Shown: one piece after another, positions 11,528 through 20,065 of the stretch | Layout: every line of letters starts with the position of its first letter | How positions within the stretch are numbered: position 1 is the first letter of the stretch | Source of the DNA: Nocardia rosealba | Lineage (GTDB): Bacteria; Actinomycetota; Actinomycetes; Mycobacteriales; Mycobacteriaceae | Assembly: GCF_020216065.1 (NCBI RefSeq) | Contig: NZ_JAIWNA010000001.1 | Coordinates: forward strand, 1,333,408 to 1,397,407 | Length of the DNA: 64,000 nt | Direction of reading: 5' to 3' | Position numbers and translations under genes: made by a program | The notes under the pieces: model-generated | What the model was told of the DNA's origin: nothing | Database searches by the model: none | What the model saw: only the letters and a program-made list of their open reading frames with translations

Positions 11528-11848
11528 CACTGCAGCTCCGCCTCTCACCGATTTTCGGCCAGACTACGCAAGACCCGCACCCCCGCGCGCGACATGCACA
11601 CGATCGCAAACCTGGACACTTGGTCACCACGGGGAACTCCCATCCAGCCCCACGTGGTGGTCGAGACACAGCGATGGCGAGCTGACGAAGGGTGCCGATG
11701 GCGACTGTTACCGTCGGTGCACGCAGGTCCTCTGATGTCTGATGGAGGCCTGCCTGCCCCGGCTGCAGCATGGCTGGTCGAACGCAACGAAACACGGAAG
11801 CCGCCTGCAGGATCCGGGCATCGACTGTCGCGTCGAAGGGACGAAGCA
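11528..11848. other. Divergent intergenic region
   Basis: About 320 bases between the secreted-protein gene (minus) and the UvrA-like gene (plus), which presumably holds both promoters. A pair of 7-base complementary arms, CACCACG and CGTGGTG, lies around 11624-11664, about 25 bases apart. I see no confident -10/-35 pair and no extra gene. The frame open upstream of 11849 (ATG at 11734) has no recognisable content. Confidence 0.45.
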
Positions 11849-14461
11849 GTGGGCAAGCAAGCGAGCGGGACCACAGGCTCCACCCCGGCACCCGATGCGA
11901 TCGAGGTGCGCGGCGCCCACGTGCACAACTTGAAGAACATCGATGTATCGGTGCCGCTGGGCAAGCTGGTGGCGGTGGCCGGGGTCTCGGGGTCGGGCAA
12001 GTCCTCGCTCGCACTCGGGGTGCTGTACGCCGAGGGTTCCCGGCGGTACCTGGAGGCCCTGTCGACCTACACCCGGCGCCGTCTCACCCAGGCGGCGCAC
12101 GCGGCCGTGGACAGTGTCGAGCACGTACCCGCCGCGCTCGCGTTGCGTCAGCGACCCGGAATACCCGGTGTACGAAGCACTTTCGGAACGTCGACCGAAT
12201 TGCTCAACAGTCTTCGCCTGATCTTCTCCCGGCTCGGCCACCACCGCTGCCCGAACGGGCACCGCCTCGAGCCGACGATGGATGTGGCGCTCGACCGGCC
12301 GTTGACCTGCCCCGTCTGCGGTGCGGTGTTCGGGCCGCCGAGCGCAGAGTCCTTCGCGTTCAACAGCGAAGGCGCGTGCCCGCGGTGTGCGGGCACCGGC
12401 ACCGTGCGGGAGGTCGACGACGACGCCCTCGTCCCCGACTCGTCCCGCAGCATCGATGAGGGCGCGGTGCTGCCGTGGTCGATGTTCGGGCTGGCGGCCG
12501 TGCCGAAAGTCGCCGCCGAACTCGGCGTGCGCACCGACGTGCCCTTCTCGGCACTGACGAAGAAGGAACGCCGCATCGTCTTCGAGGGTCCGCCGGTGAA
12601 ACGACGCATCCTGTATCCGGCCAAGAACGGCAAGTTGTTCGATCTCGACGCCTCCTATCGCAATGCCCGCCAGGCCGTCGAGGAGGCGTTGAAGAAGGCA
12701 ACCACCAAGAAGGGACTCGACCGTGTCGACAGGTTCCTGACCGTGCAGACCTGCCCGGACTGCGCGGGCACCCGGCTGAATCCGCAGGCCCGCTCCACCC
12801 TGGTCGAGGGCATCGACATCGCCGAGGCCACCGGCAAGACCCTCGACGACATCACCGCTTGGGTGCGCACGATTCCGGCGAACGTGCCGAAGCCGATGGC
12901 ACCGATGGCCGAGGACATCGTCGCCCAGATGGTCGCGACGGCTTCGCGGCTCGGCGACCTCGGGTTGGGCTATCTCTCCCTCGACCGCGCCTCGTCCACG
13001 TTGTCCACCGGGGAGCGCCAGCGTGTGGCGCTCTCGCGGGCGGTACGCAACCGCACCACCGGCGTGCTGTACGTCCTCGACGAACCCTCGATCGGACTGC
13101 ACCCAGCCAACGTCGACGGCCTGCTCGCGGTTGTACGCAGCCTGCTGGCCGATGGCAACTCGGTGATTGTGGTCGACCACGATGTGCAAATCCTGCGGGC
13201 CGCCGACTGGCTCATCGAGATCGGACCCGGCTCGGGACGTGACGGCGGCACGGTCATCGCCGAAGGTCCCCTCGAAAGTATCGTCGACAACAAGGCATCC
13301 CTCATCGCCGGTTTCATCGATGGCCGCGAGGACATTCGCGTCCGCCCCCGAACCGACACGGCCGACTTGTTCGAGGCAGGCCGCATGCATCTGCGCACCG
13401 CGCCACTGCACACCGTCCACGCCCTCGACCTGGACATCCCACGCGGAAGGCTCACCGCTGTCACGGGTGCCTCCGGCTCCGGCAAGACCACCCTCGTGCT
13501 GGAAAGCCTCGTCCCGGCACTGCGCGCGAATGCTGCGAATACGCCGCTCCCGCAGCATATTCAGGAGATCACCGCAGACGACATCACTCGCGTCGACGTT
13601 GTAGACGCCGCACCCATCGGCATCAATATCCGCTCCACGGTCGCCACCTACAGCGGCGTCCTCGACGACCTGCGCCGCGCCTATGCGGCCACGGCCGACG
13701 CGAAGGAGCGCGGTCTGCGCGCGGGCGACTTCTCCTACAACACCGGCAGCCTGCGCTGCCCGACCTGTGAAGGCACCGGCCAAATCGAACTCGACGTCCA
13801 GTTCCTTCCCGACGTCGACATCATCTGCCCCGATTGCGACGGCTCCCGCTACGCCCCGGCAGCCGACACCATCCGGCGGCGGCCGCGTGATGACGACACC
13901 CACGAAGGCCTGAGCCTGCCGCAGCTGCTGTCCTGCACCGTCACCGAGGCCATCGAACACACCGGTGACCTGAAGAAGGTGAGCTCCCGTCTGCAGACCC
14001 TGCTCGACCTCGGCCTGGGCTATCTCACCCTCGGCGAGGCCACACCGTCCCTGTCCGGCGGCGAGGCGCAGCGGCTCAAACTCGCCACCGAACTCGGCCG
14101 CGACCAGCACGACACCGTCTTCGTCCTGGACGAACCGAGTATCGGGCTGCACCCCCTCGACGTCCGCGTGCTGCTCGCCGTGCTGCAACGCCTGATCGAC
14201 AACGGCGCCACCGTCCTGTTCATCGAGCACGACCTAGACATGATCGCCAACGCCGACTACGTGCTCGACCTCGGCCCCGGCGGCGGCGTCCACGGCGGCC
14301 GCATCACCGCCACCGGCACCCCCGCCCAAATCGCCAATAACCCCGACAGCCTCACCGGCCACTACCTGCGCACGGTCATACCCAACCATTTCCGGCCCGA
14401 ATCGAGCACAACAGGTGAGCCCGACCCACCTTCGCCGAGACGCAGGCCGGAACATGGCTAA
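11849..14461 (+). CDS. Class II UvrA-like ABC ATPase (UvrA paralogue)
   Basis: A protein of 870 residues with two ABC ATPase modules. Walker A motifs are GVSGSGKSSLAL and GASGSGKTTLVL. Signature-Walker B stretches are LSTGERQRVAL...VLDEPSIGLHP and LSGGEAQRLKL...VLDEPSIGLHP. Zinc modules are CPVCG/CPRCAGTG and CPTCEGTG/CPDCDGS. The roughly 115 residues that bind UvrB in true UvrA, normally just after the first zinc cysteines, are missing: CPNGH is followed almost directly by CPVCGAVF. This is the mark of class II UvrA proteins, some of which protect producers from DNA-binding drugs (DrrC type). GTG 11849 follows GAAGGGA at good spacing. A drug-resistance role is inferred. Confidence 0.88.
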   Translation: MGKQASGTTGSTPAPDAIEVRGAHVHNLKNIDVSVPLGKLVAVAGVSGSGKSSLALGVLYAEGSRRYLEALSTYTRRRLTQAAHAAVDSVEHVPAALALRQRPGIPGVRSTFGTSTELLNSLRLIFSRLGHHRCPNGHRLEPTMDVALDRPLTCPVCGAVFGPPSAESFAFNSEGACPRCAGTGTVREVDDDALVPDSSRSIDEGAVLPWSMFGLAAVPKVAAELGVRTDVPFSALTKKERRIVFEGPPVKRRILYPAKNGKLFDLDASYRNARQAVEEALKKATTKKGLDRVDRFLTVQTCPDCAGTRLNPQARSTLVEGIDIAEATGKTLDDITAWVRTIPANVPKPMAPMAEDIVAQMVATASRLGDLGLGYLSLDRASSTLSTGERQRVALSRAVRNRTTGVLYVLDEPSIGLHPANVDGLLAVVRSLLADGNSVIVVDHDVQILRAADWLIEIGPGSGRDGGTVIAEGPLESIVDNKASLIAGFIDGREDIRVRPRTDTADLFEAGRMHLRTAPLHTVHALDLDIPRGRLTAVTGASGSGKTTLVLESLVPALRANAANTPLPQHIQEITADDITRVDVVDAAPIGINIRSTVATYSGVLDDLRRAYAATADAKERGLRAGDFSYNTGSLRCPTCEGTGQIELDVQFLPDVDIICPDCDGSRYAPAADTIRRRPRDDDTHEGLSLPQLLSCTVTEAIEHTGDLKKVSSRLQTLLDLGLGYLTLGEATPSLSGGEAQRLKLATELGRDQHDTVFVLDEPSIGLHPLDVRVLLAVLQRLIDNGATVLFIEHDLDMIANADYVLDLGPGGGVHGGRITATGTPAQIANNPDSLTGHYLRTVIPNHFRPESSTTGEPDPPSPRRRPEHG

Positions 14462-14561
14462 CTCACCGGGAACGGGCGACGTCGACCTGCTACACCGTCT
14501 GGCCGCCAACACAATTCCCATCGCACCTGAGCCCGGCCTCAGTCCCCCGAGAAGCAGGTGA
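14454..14561 (+). CDS. Mini-ORF beginning MANSPGTG
   Basis: A 35-codon ORF whose ATG overlaps the stop of the UvrA-like gene (ATGGCTAA) and whose TGA lies 4 bases before the next mini-ORF. It begins MANSPGTGDVDLLHRLAANT and ends PPRSR. The first eight codons match the octapeptide ORF at 14566 and the end of the MarR gene at 44536, with one amino-acid difference (Ala for Gly). The arrangement suggests coupled translation, but expression is unproven and no function is known. Confidence 0.4.
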   Translation: MANSPGTGDVDLLHRLAANTIPIAPEPGLSPPRSR

Positions 14562-14565
14562 GCAC

Positions 14566-14592
14566 ATGGGTAACTCCCCGGGGACGGGCTAA
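14566..14592 (+). CDS. Octapeptide mini-ORF MGNSPGTG
   Basis: Eight sense codons and TAA, with AGGTGA 4-9 bases before the ATG acting as a plausible ribosome binding site. The encoded MGNSPGTG is identical to the last eight residues of the MarR-frame product at 44536-44562, although three codons differ synonymously (Ser, Gly, Thr). It follows the related 35-codon ORF after 4 bases. It could be a translated peptide or part of a dispersed DNA repeat. Confidence 0.4.
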   Translation: MGNSPGTG

Positions 14593-14678
14593 CTCGCCCA
14601 CCGACTCCCCGCCTGCCGCGTCCCCAACGACCCCCGCCCCTTAGTCTGGCCAAAAGACACGGAGAGGCGGAAGAGCAC

Positions 14679-15881
14679 TTGTTGCGGAGTTTTCAGGTGG
14701 CCAATCATGGGTCTTTGGCCGAGGCGCAGCAATTGCGGCTGACCAAGGGGGCCGGTGGACCGCTCGCGGTGCCGGTGACGGCGGTGTACGGCGTCGCGGC
14801 GTCGGGCAAGACCAGTGTGGTCGATGCGCTCGCGCAGATGCGTGATGCCGTGTTGAATTCGGTGAACGGCTGGGATCCGTACGCGGGTCCGGTACGCCGA
14901 CCGCATCTCGGATTCGCCGACCGGCCGACCGAATTCGTGACCGGTTTCGTGGCGGAGGGTGTGCCGTATACCTACGGCTTCCGCCTCGACAGCGCCGATG
15001 TGATCGCCGAGTGGCTCTACACCCATCCTCGTTCGCGGAAGCGAATCGTGTTCGAGCGCAATGGGGACCAGGTCAAGATCGGCCCGATGTTCGAGGCGGC
15101 CCGGTACGGGGTGACGGCACTGGTGCCGTTGCTGCGGCCGAACGCGTTGCTGCTGAGCCTGGCCGGTCAGCTGTACGCGGAGGCCCTTGTACCCGCCTAC
15201 CGTTGGTTCGCGGCGAATCTGCAAGTGCAACAGGGCGATATCGGTGTGGAGGCGCTGGCGTACGACCTCGGCAGCCACATCTCCCGTTCGCCCGACAACG
15301 CCGCGCGCCTGCTGATGCTGTTGCGCACAGCCGATCTGGGCATCGAGGATCTGCTGATCGCCGAGCACGACCCGATGTACGCCGACTACCTGCGCGACAT
15401 GGACGCCGGAATCGCCTCGCTCACAGTGCAACTGGACCAGGGCGGCGCCGATGCGGTGCTGGTGGAACGGGAGCTGAGCACGCTGCGTGCCGCCCGCGAC
15501 ACCCTGTACCGCCGCATGGTCGACCGGCGCGGCCCCGGCCTGAGCCTGGTGCACGAAGGCATCGACATCGCGTTCGACCTGGCCGACGAATCGACCGCGA
15601 CCCGCGCGCTGCTGCGGGTGCTGCCCGCCATGCTCGAGGCACTCGACACCGGCGGTGTCCTCGCCGTCGACGATCTCGGTGCGGGCCTGCCGGTGGAGGA
15701 GACCGACCGCCTGGTGCAGCTGTTCCAGAACCCGGAGACCAACGCGCGCGGCGCCCAGCTGATCTACACCACCGCGAATCGCGCGCTCATCGACCGCAAC
15801 AACGGCCGATCCCAGCGCACCAGGACGGCGGTGTGGCAGGTGCGGCGGACGCAGGGCGTCAGCGAACTCGTCGGTCTGTAG
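14679..15881 (+). CDS. AAA15/OLD-like ATP-binding protein with altered ATPase motifs
   Basis: A 400-residue P-loop ATPase resembling the SMC/RecF-like AAA15 family. It starts at TTG 14679 after GGAGAGGCGG. FQVANHGSLAEAQQL is the typical first strand, and Walker A is YGVAASGKTSVVDAL (about residues 35-49). Near the C-terminus GGVLAVDDLGAGLPVEE occupies the Walker B position, with Asp where the catalytic Glu is usual. The following strand QLIYTTANRALID lacks the switch His found in relatives (TTH). Hydrolysis may therefore be weak or absent. Relatives occur in phage-defence loci, but no nuclease partner is visible here, so function is unknown. Confidence 0.7.
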   Translation: MLRSFQVANHGSLAEAQQLRLTKGAGGPLAVPVTAVYGVAASGKTSVVDALAQMRDAVLNSVNGWDPYAGPVRRPHLGFADRPTEFVTGFVAEGVPYTYGFRLDSADVIAEWLYTHPRSRKRIVFERNGDQVKIGPMFEAARYGVTALVPLLRPNALLLSLAGQLYAEALVPAYRWFAANLQVQQGDIGVEALAYDLGSHISRSPDNAARLLMLLRTADLGIEDLLIAEHDPMYADYLRDMDAGIASLTVQLDQGGADAVLVERELSTLRAARDTLYRRMVDRRGPGLSLVHEGIDIAFDLADESTATRALLRVLPAMLEALDTGGVLAVDDLGAGLPVEETDRLVQLFQNPETNARGAQLIYTTANRALIDRNNGRSQRTRTAVWQVRRTQGVSELVGL

Positions 15882-15899
15882 TCGGCCTACCATGGGGTC

Positions 15900-16244
15900 A
15901 TGCTCGAAGTGGTGATGGCGGCGGCCATGGTGACGATGCTCGTGGTCATGATCGGCGCCCTTCTGAGCAGGCGTGGCGGCGGTGGGGGAGTTCAGCTCGA
16001 GCACGGGTCGCTGTCGGTGACCGGGGTGAGCCCGTTGCCCGCCATGACCGGCGAGCACTATGTGACCATCACCGGAACCATCACGGGCCCGTCGGTGCCC
16101 GCGAAGGTCGTGTACGGGCGGTTCGCGTGGGACGCGGCGCAGTGGCCGTCGATCGGCGACCAGCTCGACGTGGTCTACTCACCGCGCAACCCCGACCGCT
16201 GGTCCGCGCAGCATCCGGGACTGCGCCCGTATCTCGGTAGCTGA
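15900..16244 (+). CDS. Small single-pass membrane protein
   Basis: 114 residues. MLEVVMAAAMVTMLVVMIGALL is one N-terminal transmembrane segment, followed by RRGGGGGV and a soluble domain of about 85 residues rich in Val and Thr. This domain contains HYVTITGTITGPSVPAKVVY and DQLDVVYSPRNPDRW and looks like a small beta domain. No family is recognised. TACCAT at 15888-15893 lies 6 bases before the ATG and no ribosome binding site is seen, so the transcript may be leaderless. The gene lies 18 bases after the AAA ATPase gene. Orientation of the soluble domain is not clear. Confidence 0.75.
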   Translation: MLEVVMAAAMVTMLVVMIGALLSRRGGGGGVQLEHGSLSVTGVSPLPAMTGEHYVTITGTITGPSVPAKVVYGRFAWDAAQWPSIGDQLDVVYSPRNPDRWSAQHPGLRPYLGS

Positions 16245-16309
16245 GACGGTCCCGGTAGCCGGGACGGGTGCGTCGAAGCTCACAGCCGCCCGGGTGCGAT
16301 CATGCGGGA

Positions 16310-16828
16310 ATGCACGGCAACAACCACGCAACAGTGAGCGGTCCGCAGATCCGGACCGCGCAGCCCGACGAATACGACGCCATCTCCGCCCTGACCGTCG
16401 ACGTGTACGTCGGCGACGGGTATGTGCCCGCCGACAACGACTACACGCGGGAACTGGGTGACGCGGCGCACCGGGCCGCGCACGCACAGGTGCTCGTAGC
16501 CCTGCACGAAGGGCAGGTCGTCGGTTCGCTCACCATCGCCGAACCCGGCAGTCCCTACGCCGAGATCGCCCGACCCGGCGAACTCGAGTTCCGGATGCTT
16601 GCGGTGTCGAAGCGGGCACGTGGCCTCGGGGTGGGAACGGCGTTGGTGCGCACCGTGATCGAGGAGGCGAAGGCGGGCGGCTACGAGGCGGTGGCGCTGA
16701 CGACCATGTCCACCATGGTCGACGCGCATCGCATCTACGAGCGTCTTGGCTTCGTCGCTGTGCCCGAACGTAATTGGAGCACCGACGACGGGCTGCCCCT
16801 GTTCGTGATGCGGTTGGCGCTCAGTTGA
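16310..16828 (+). CDS. GNAT-family N-acetyltransferase
   Basis: 172 residues from the ATG at 16310; frame upstream is open, but GCGGGA directly precedes this ATG. The acetyl-CoA loop is RARGLGVGTALVRTVIEEAK (about residues 103-122), preceded by the strand ELEFRMLAVSK. The last part, MVDAHRIYERLGFVAVPER, is the usual GNAT C-terminal helix and strand. The substrate is not predictable. The gene is convergent with the ACT-domain gene and overlaps its end by 8 bases. Confidence 0.88.
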   Translation: MHGNNHATVSGPQIRTAQPDEYDAISALTVDVYVGDGYVPADNDYTRELGDAAHRAAHAQVLVALHEGQVVGSLTIAEPGSPYAEIARPGELEFRMLAVSKRARGLGVGTALVRTVIEEAKAGGYEAVALTTMSTMVDAHRIYERLGFVAVPERNWSTDDGLPLFVMRLALS

Positions 16829-17471
16829 GCACGGTCGCCACGATGCCCGCGAGGTAGCCGAGCCGCGCGACCTCGGACGGGCGGAAATCGGGGCCGCCCG
16901 GGCGGCCGAGCAGCAGTGCCTTACCGGACCCGCCGAGCGGTGCGGCCGCGAGCTTGGTGTCCATGTCGCGCCAGATCTGTGGCACCCATTCGGCTTCGCC
17001 GTCGAGCCCCATCGGCTTCTCGATGGGCATCCACGGAGCCGAACCCGCTTGTGTCTCAGGGGCGCTCGGGCTGCCGACCACCCGGTAGGCGCCCGAGGGG
17101 CCGAGCGCGATGATGGTCGACCAGCCCGCACGTAATACCCGTGGCACCCCGTCGACGAGGACCTGCATGCGGTCGTCGCGCGCGCCGGCGACCTGATCGA
17201 TCAGCTCGAGTTCGCGGTGGGTGTCGAGGACCCCGGAGTACGGGCGGATGGAGTCGACACTCACATCGCGCACGGATTCCGCGGCGGTGATGAGGGTGTC
17301 GGGCAGTGCGCCGGTGGGCACTTCGACGACCAGATCGTCGATGGCGAATCCCGCGCCGCGCTCGACGACGTCGAGCGAGAGGATGTCCGCGCCCACTCCG
17401 CCGAGTGCCAATGCGAGGGAACCGAGGCTTCCCGGTCGATCCGGAAGTTGCACGCGGAGCAGGTATGACAC
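16821..17471 (-). CDS. ACT-domain protein (Rv3013 type)
   Basis: 216 residues from GTG 17471, preceded by GGAAAGGAA. The N-terminus [20 protein letters not shown] is a classic ACT domain, which binds amino acids or similar small ligands at dimer interfaces. A second region of about 130 residues follows ([18 protein letters not shown] onward) with an uncertain fold, and the C-terminal helix reads [18 protein letters not shown]. Position beside ligA and gatCA matches M. tuberculosis Rv3013. It is divergent from gatC across about 215 bases. The ligand and target are unknown, and a sensory role is inferred from the ACT domain. Confidence 0.85.
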   Translation of the reverse strand: MSYLLRVQLPDRPGSLGSLALALGGVGADILSLDVVERGAGFAIDDLVVEVPTGALPDTLITAAESVRDVSVDSIRPYSGVLDTHRELELIDQVAGARDDRMQVLVDGVPRVLRAGWSTIIALGPSGAYRVVGSPSAPETQAGSAPWMPIEKPMGLDGEAEWVPQIWRDMDTKLAAAPLGGSGKALLLGRPGGPDFRPSEVARLGYLAGIVATVLN

Positions 17472-17685
17472 GTGCGTTCCTTTCCTTGACGGCCGAGGCT
17501 GTTCGAGACGAATACCCGGTGAAGCAATACTTACACCCCCAACCGGGGGATCTCGACTCGAGTATGACCCCATCGCGGCGAGGAGGGCGAACTTTCGTGC
17601 GAGGCGGGTGCGTCCGGGGCTGTTCGCCCACCTCGTTAGGCTGTACCGGAAGTTCTTCCCACCCGAAGCCGAAAGGGGTCCCGCG

Positions 17686-17982
17686 GTGCCCGCAATCTCC
17701 CGCGACGAGGTCGCTCACCTCGCCCGGCTGTCCCGGCTGGCGTTGACCGACGCCGAACTCGACCAGTTCGCCGGTCAGCTGGATTCGATCCTCAGCCATG
17801 TCAGGACCATCTCCGAGGTCGCCGCCGACGTCCCCGCCACCGCATCGCCGAACCCGACGACCAATGTGACCAGGCCCGATGTGGTCGTGCCCGGTCTCAC
17901 CCCCGAGCAGGCGCTGGACCAGGCGCCCGCCGTGGAAGAACAGCGTTTCCTGGTCCCGCAGATTCTGGGAGAGGGCGAATGA
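17686..17982 (+). CDS. gatC: Glutamyl-tRNA(Gln) amidotransferase subunit C
   Basis: 98 residues. Small scaffold subunit that holds GatA and GatB together. The start [22 protein letters not shown] is the conserved family N-terminus, and the C-terminal part [12 protein letters not shown] is typical. GTG 17686 is chosen because AAAGGGG lies 8 bases upstream and the family begins here; longer in-frame extensions lack homology. The stop overlaps the gatA ATG (ATGA), indicating coupled translation. Confidence 0.95.
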   Translation: MPAISRDEVAHLARLSRLALTDAELDQFAGQLDSILSHVRTISEVAADVPATASPNPTTNVTRPDVVVPGLTPEQALDQAPAVEEQRFLVPQILGEGE

Positions 17983-19466
17983 GCGAGCTGACCACGCTGT
18001 CGGCGGCCGAGCTGGCGAGCAAGATCCACGGCGGCGAGGTGTCCTCCACCGAGGTCACCCAGGCGCACCTGGACCGCATCGGCAAGGTCGACGGTGAGCT
18101 CAACGCCTTCCTGCACGTCGCGAGCGAGCAGGCGCTGGCCGCGGCCGCCGTGGTCGACGCCGCGATCGCGGCGGGGGAGCAGCCCGCCTCGCCGCTGGCG
18201 GGAGTTCCGTTGGCGCTCAAGGACGTTTTCACCACCACCGACATGCCGACCACGTGCGCGTCGAAGGTGCTCGAGGGGTGGATGTCGCCCTATGACGCCA
18301 CCGTCACCACCCGGTTGCGCGCCGCAGGCATCCCGATTCTCGGCAAGACAAACATGGACGAGTTCGCCATGGGCTCGTCCACCGAGAACTCCGCGTACGG
18401 CCCCACCCGCAACCCGTGGGACACCACCCGCATCCCGGGCGGTTCCGGCGGTGGTTCGGCGGCCGCGCTGGCCTCGTTCCAGGCGCCGTTGGCCATCGGC
18501 ACCGATACCGGTGGGTCGATCCGTCAGCCCGCCGCGGTCACCGCGACCGTCGGCGTCAAGCCCACGTACGGCACCGTGTCGCGGTACGGCCTCGTCGCGT
18601 GCGCGTCGTCGCTCGACCAGGGTGGCCCGTGCGGTCGCACCGTGCTCGACACCGCGCTGCTGCACGAGGTGATCGCCGGGCACGACCCGCGCGACTCCAC
18701 CTCGCGCAAGGTCCCGGTCGCCCCGGTGGTCGAGGCCGCACGCCAGGGCGCCAACGGTGACCTGACCGGTGTACGTGTCGGTGTGGTGCGCGAATTGCAC
18801 TCCGACAGTTACCAACCCGGCGTGATCGCCTCCTTCGACGCCGCCGTCGCGGTGCTGAAGGAACTCGGCGCCGAGGTGATCGAGGTGTCGTGCCCGAGCT
18901 TCGAGTACGCGCTGTCCTCGTACTACCTGGTGATGCCGTCGGAGGTGTCGTCGAACCTGGCGCGCTTCGATGCCATGCGTTACGGCCTGCGCGTCGGTGA
19001 CGACGGCAGCCACAGCGCCGACCAGGTGATGTCGCTGACCCGTGAGGCCGGTTTCGGCCCGGAGGTCAAGCGCCGCATCATCATCGGCACCTACGCGCTG
19101 TCGGCCGGCTACTACGACGCCTACTACGGCCAGGCTCTGAAGGTGCGCACCATGATCGCGCGCGACTTCGACGCCGCCTACGAGCAGGTCGACGTGCTCG
19201 TCTCGCCGACGAGCCCGTTCACCCCGTGGAAGCTGGGCGAGAAGGTCGGCGATCCGCTCGCCATGTACCTCTCGGACCTGTGCACCCTGCCGACCAACCT
19301 CGCCGGGCACCCCGGTATGTCGGTGCCGTCGGGGCTCTCGGCCGACGACAACCTGCCGGTGGGTCTGCAGATCATGGCGCCCGCCCTGGCCGACGACCGG
19401 CTGTACCGGGTGGGTGCGGCCTACGAGGCGGCCCGTGGCCCGCTGCCCACCCCGGGCGCGGTCTGA
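17979..19466 (+). CDS. gatA: Glutamyl-tRNA(Gln) amidotransferase subunit A
   Basis: 495-residue amidase-signature enzyme that releases ammonia from glutamine for conversion of misacylated Glu-tRNA(Gln) or Asp-tRNA(Asn). The Ser-cisSer-Lys triad is visible: Lys in [10 protein letters not shown], the cis-Ser in [11 protein letters not shown], and the nucleophilic Ser in [12 protein letters not shown]. The partner GatC overlaps upstream; GatB is 21 kb away at 40756. A strong intrinsic terminator follows. The gene is intact and of normal length. Confidence 0.97.
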   Translation: MSELTTLSAAELASKIHGGEVSSTEVTQAHLDRIGKVDGELNAFLHVASEQALAAAAVVDAAIAAGEQPASPLAGVPLALKDVFTTTDMPTTCASKVLEGWMSPYDATVTTRLRAAGIPILGKTNMDEFAMGSSTENSAYGPTRNPWDTTRIPGGSGGGSAAALASFQAPLAIGTDTGGSIRQPAAVTATVGVKPTYGTVSRYGLVACASSLDQGGPCGRTVLDTALLHEVIAGHDPRDSTSRKVPVAPVVEAARQGANGDLTGVRVGVVRELHSDSYQPGVIASFDAAVAVLKELGAEVIEVSCPSFEYALSSYYLVMPSEVSSNLARFDAMRYGLRVGDDGSHSADQVMSLTREAGFGPEVKRRIIIGTYALSAGYYDAYYGQALKVRTMIARDFDAAYEQVDVLVSPTSPFTPWKLGEKVGDPLAMYLSDLCTLPTNLAGHPGMSVPSGLSADDNLPVGLQIMAPALADDRLYRVGAAYEAARGPLPTPGAV

Positions 19467-19478
19467 GAGTTCGTACCG

Positions 19479-19525
19479 AGCGGGGCTCGTCGAGGATGAG
19501 AATCCTTGACGGGCCCCGCTTTTCG
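19479..19525 (+). terminator. Intrinsic terminator after gatCA
   Basis: Stem of 13 pairs, AGCGGGGCTCGTC with GACGGGCCCCGCT (one G-T pair), plus an inner GGAT/ATCC pairing, followed by TTTTCG. It lies 13 bases after the gatA stop and separates gatCA from the minus-strand SRPBCC gene. Confidence 0.85.
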
Positions 19526-19593
19526 TAGGCGAGGGCAGCGAGGTCGGTTCGCGGCCGGGCGGTCATCGCGCCGATTCCAGCGCGCGGGCGACG

Positions 19594-20025
19594 TTACGAG
19601 CCGGCGCGAGCGGCGACCCCGGCCGTCATGGCGTTGAACCCGGCGCTCAGGTGCTTGCCGAGCGCCAGGGTGACCACGGGGCTGAGCCAGCCGGCAAGCG
19701 TGAAGCGCGATTCGTAGCGGCAGCGGTCCTCGCCGAGCGGGACCACGGTGTGCGAGCGCAGGCTGTGCAGCGCGCCCAGCGGCACCGGCTTCATCGTGTA
19801 GCTGAACTCGACGCCCGGCGTGTGGGTGCGGATCCACTCGCGCTGGGCGCGCTTGTTGCCGCCGAGATTCACCATCATGTCGATCGGCTCGCCGGGCACC
19901 AGGGTGCTCGCGGCCTCGTAGCAGAAGGTATTCCACTCGCCGTAGTGTGCGAAATCGGTGAGCACCTGCCAGACTTTCGCGGCGGGGGCATCGATCTCGA
20001 CCGTCTCGTCGATCACCAGAGTCAT
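19594..20025 (-). CDS. SRPBCC-family (START/polyketide cyclase-like) protein
   Basis: 143 residues with the helix-grip fold. The family entry IDAPAAKVWQVLTDFAHYGEW (about residues 11-31) is clear, as is the long C-terminal helix, NAMTAGVAARAGS at its end. These proteins bind hydrophobic ligands in a cavity. Just upstream is a perfect KstR-type operator overlapping a putative -10 (TAGCTT, 6 bases before the ATG), so the gene may belong to the cholesterol/steroid regulon and its ligand may be a steroid or lipid. That functional link is inferred from the operator alone. Confidence 0.85.
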   Translation of the reverse strand: MTLVIDETVEIDAPAAKVWQVLTDFAHYGEWNTFCYEAASTLVPGEPIDMMVNLGGNKRAQREWIRTHTPGVEFSYTMKPVPLGALHSLRSHTVVPLGEDRCRYESRFTLAGWLSPVVTLALGKHLSAGFNAMTAGVAARAGS

Positions 20026-20035
20026 GCGTGAAAGC

Positions 20036-20049
20036 TAGAACAAGTTCTA
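20036..20049. promoter_or_regulatory. KstR-type operator
   Basis: TAGAACAAGTTCTA fits the published mycobacterial KstR consensus TNNAACNNGTTNNA exactly. The palindrome extends one base each side (CTAG...CTAG). It is 11 bases from the SRPBCC ATG and overlaps the putative -10 TAGCTT on the minus strand (20032-20037), the right place for repression. The other neighbour is the 3' end of the phospholipase gene, so the SRPBCC gene is the only plausible target. Confidence 0.75.
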
Positions 20050-20065
20050 GAAATCGGCAATGCAC

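Noticed and set aside
11708-14230. 840-codon minus-strand frame over the UvrA-like gene
   Set aside because: Mirror frame of a gene with intact Walker and zinc motifs; no family features of its own.
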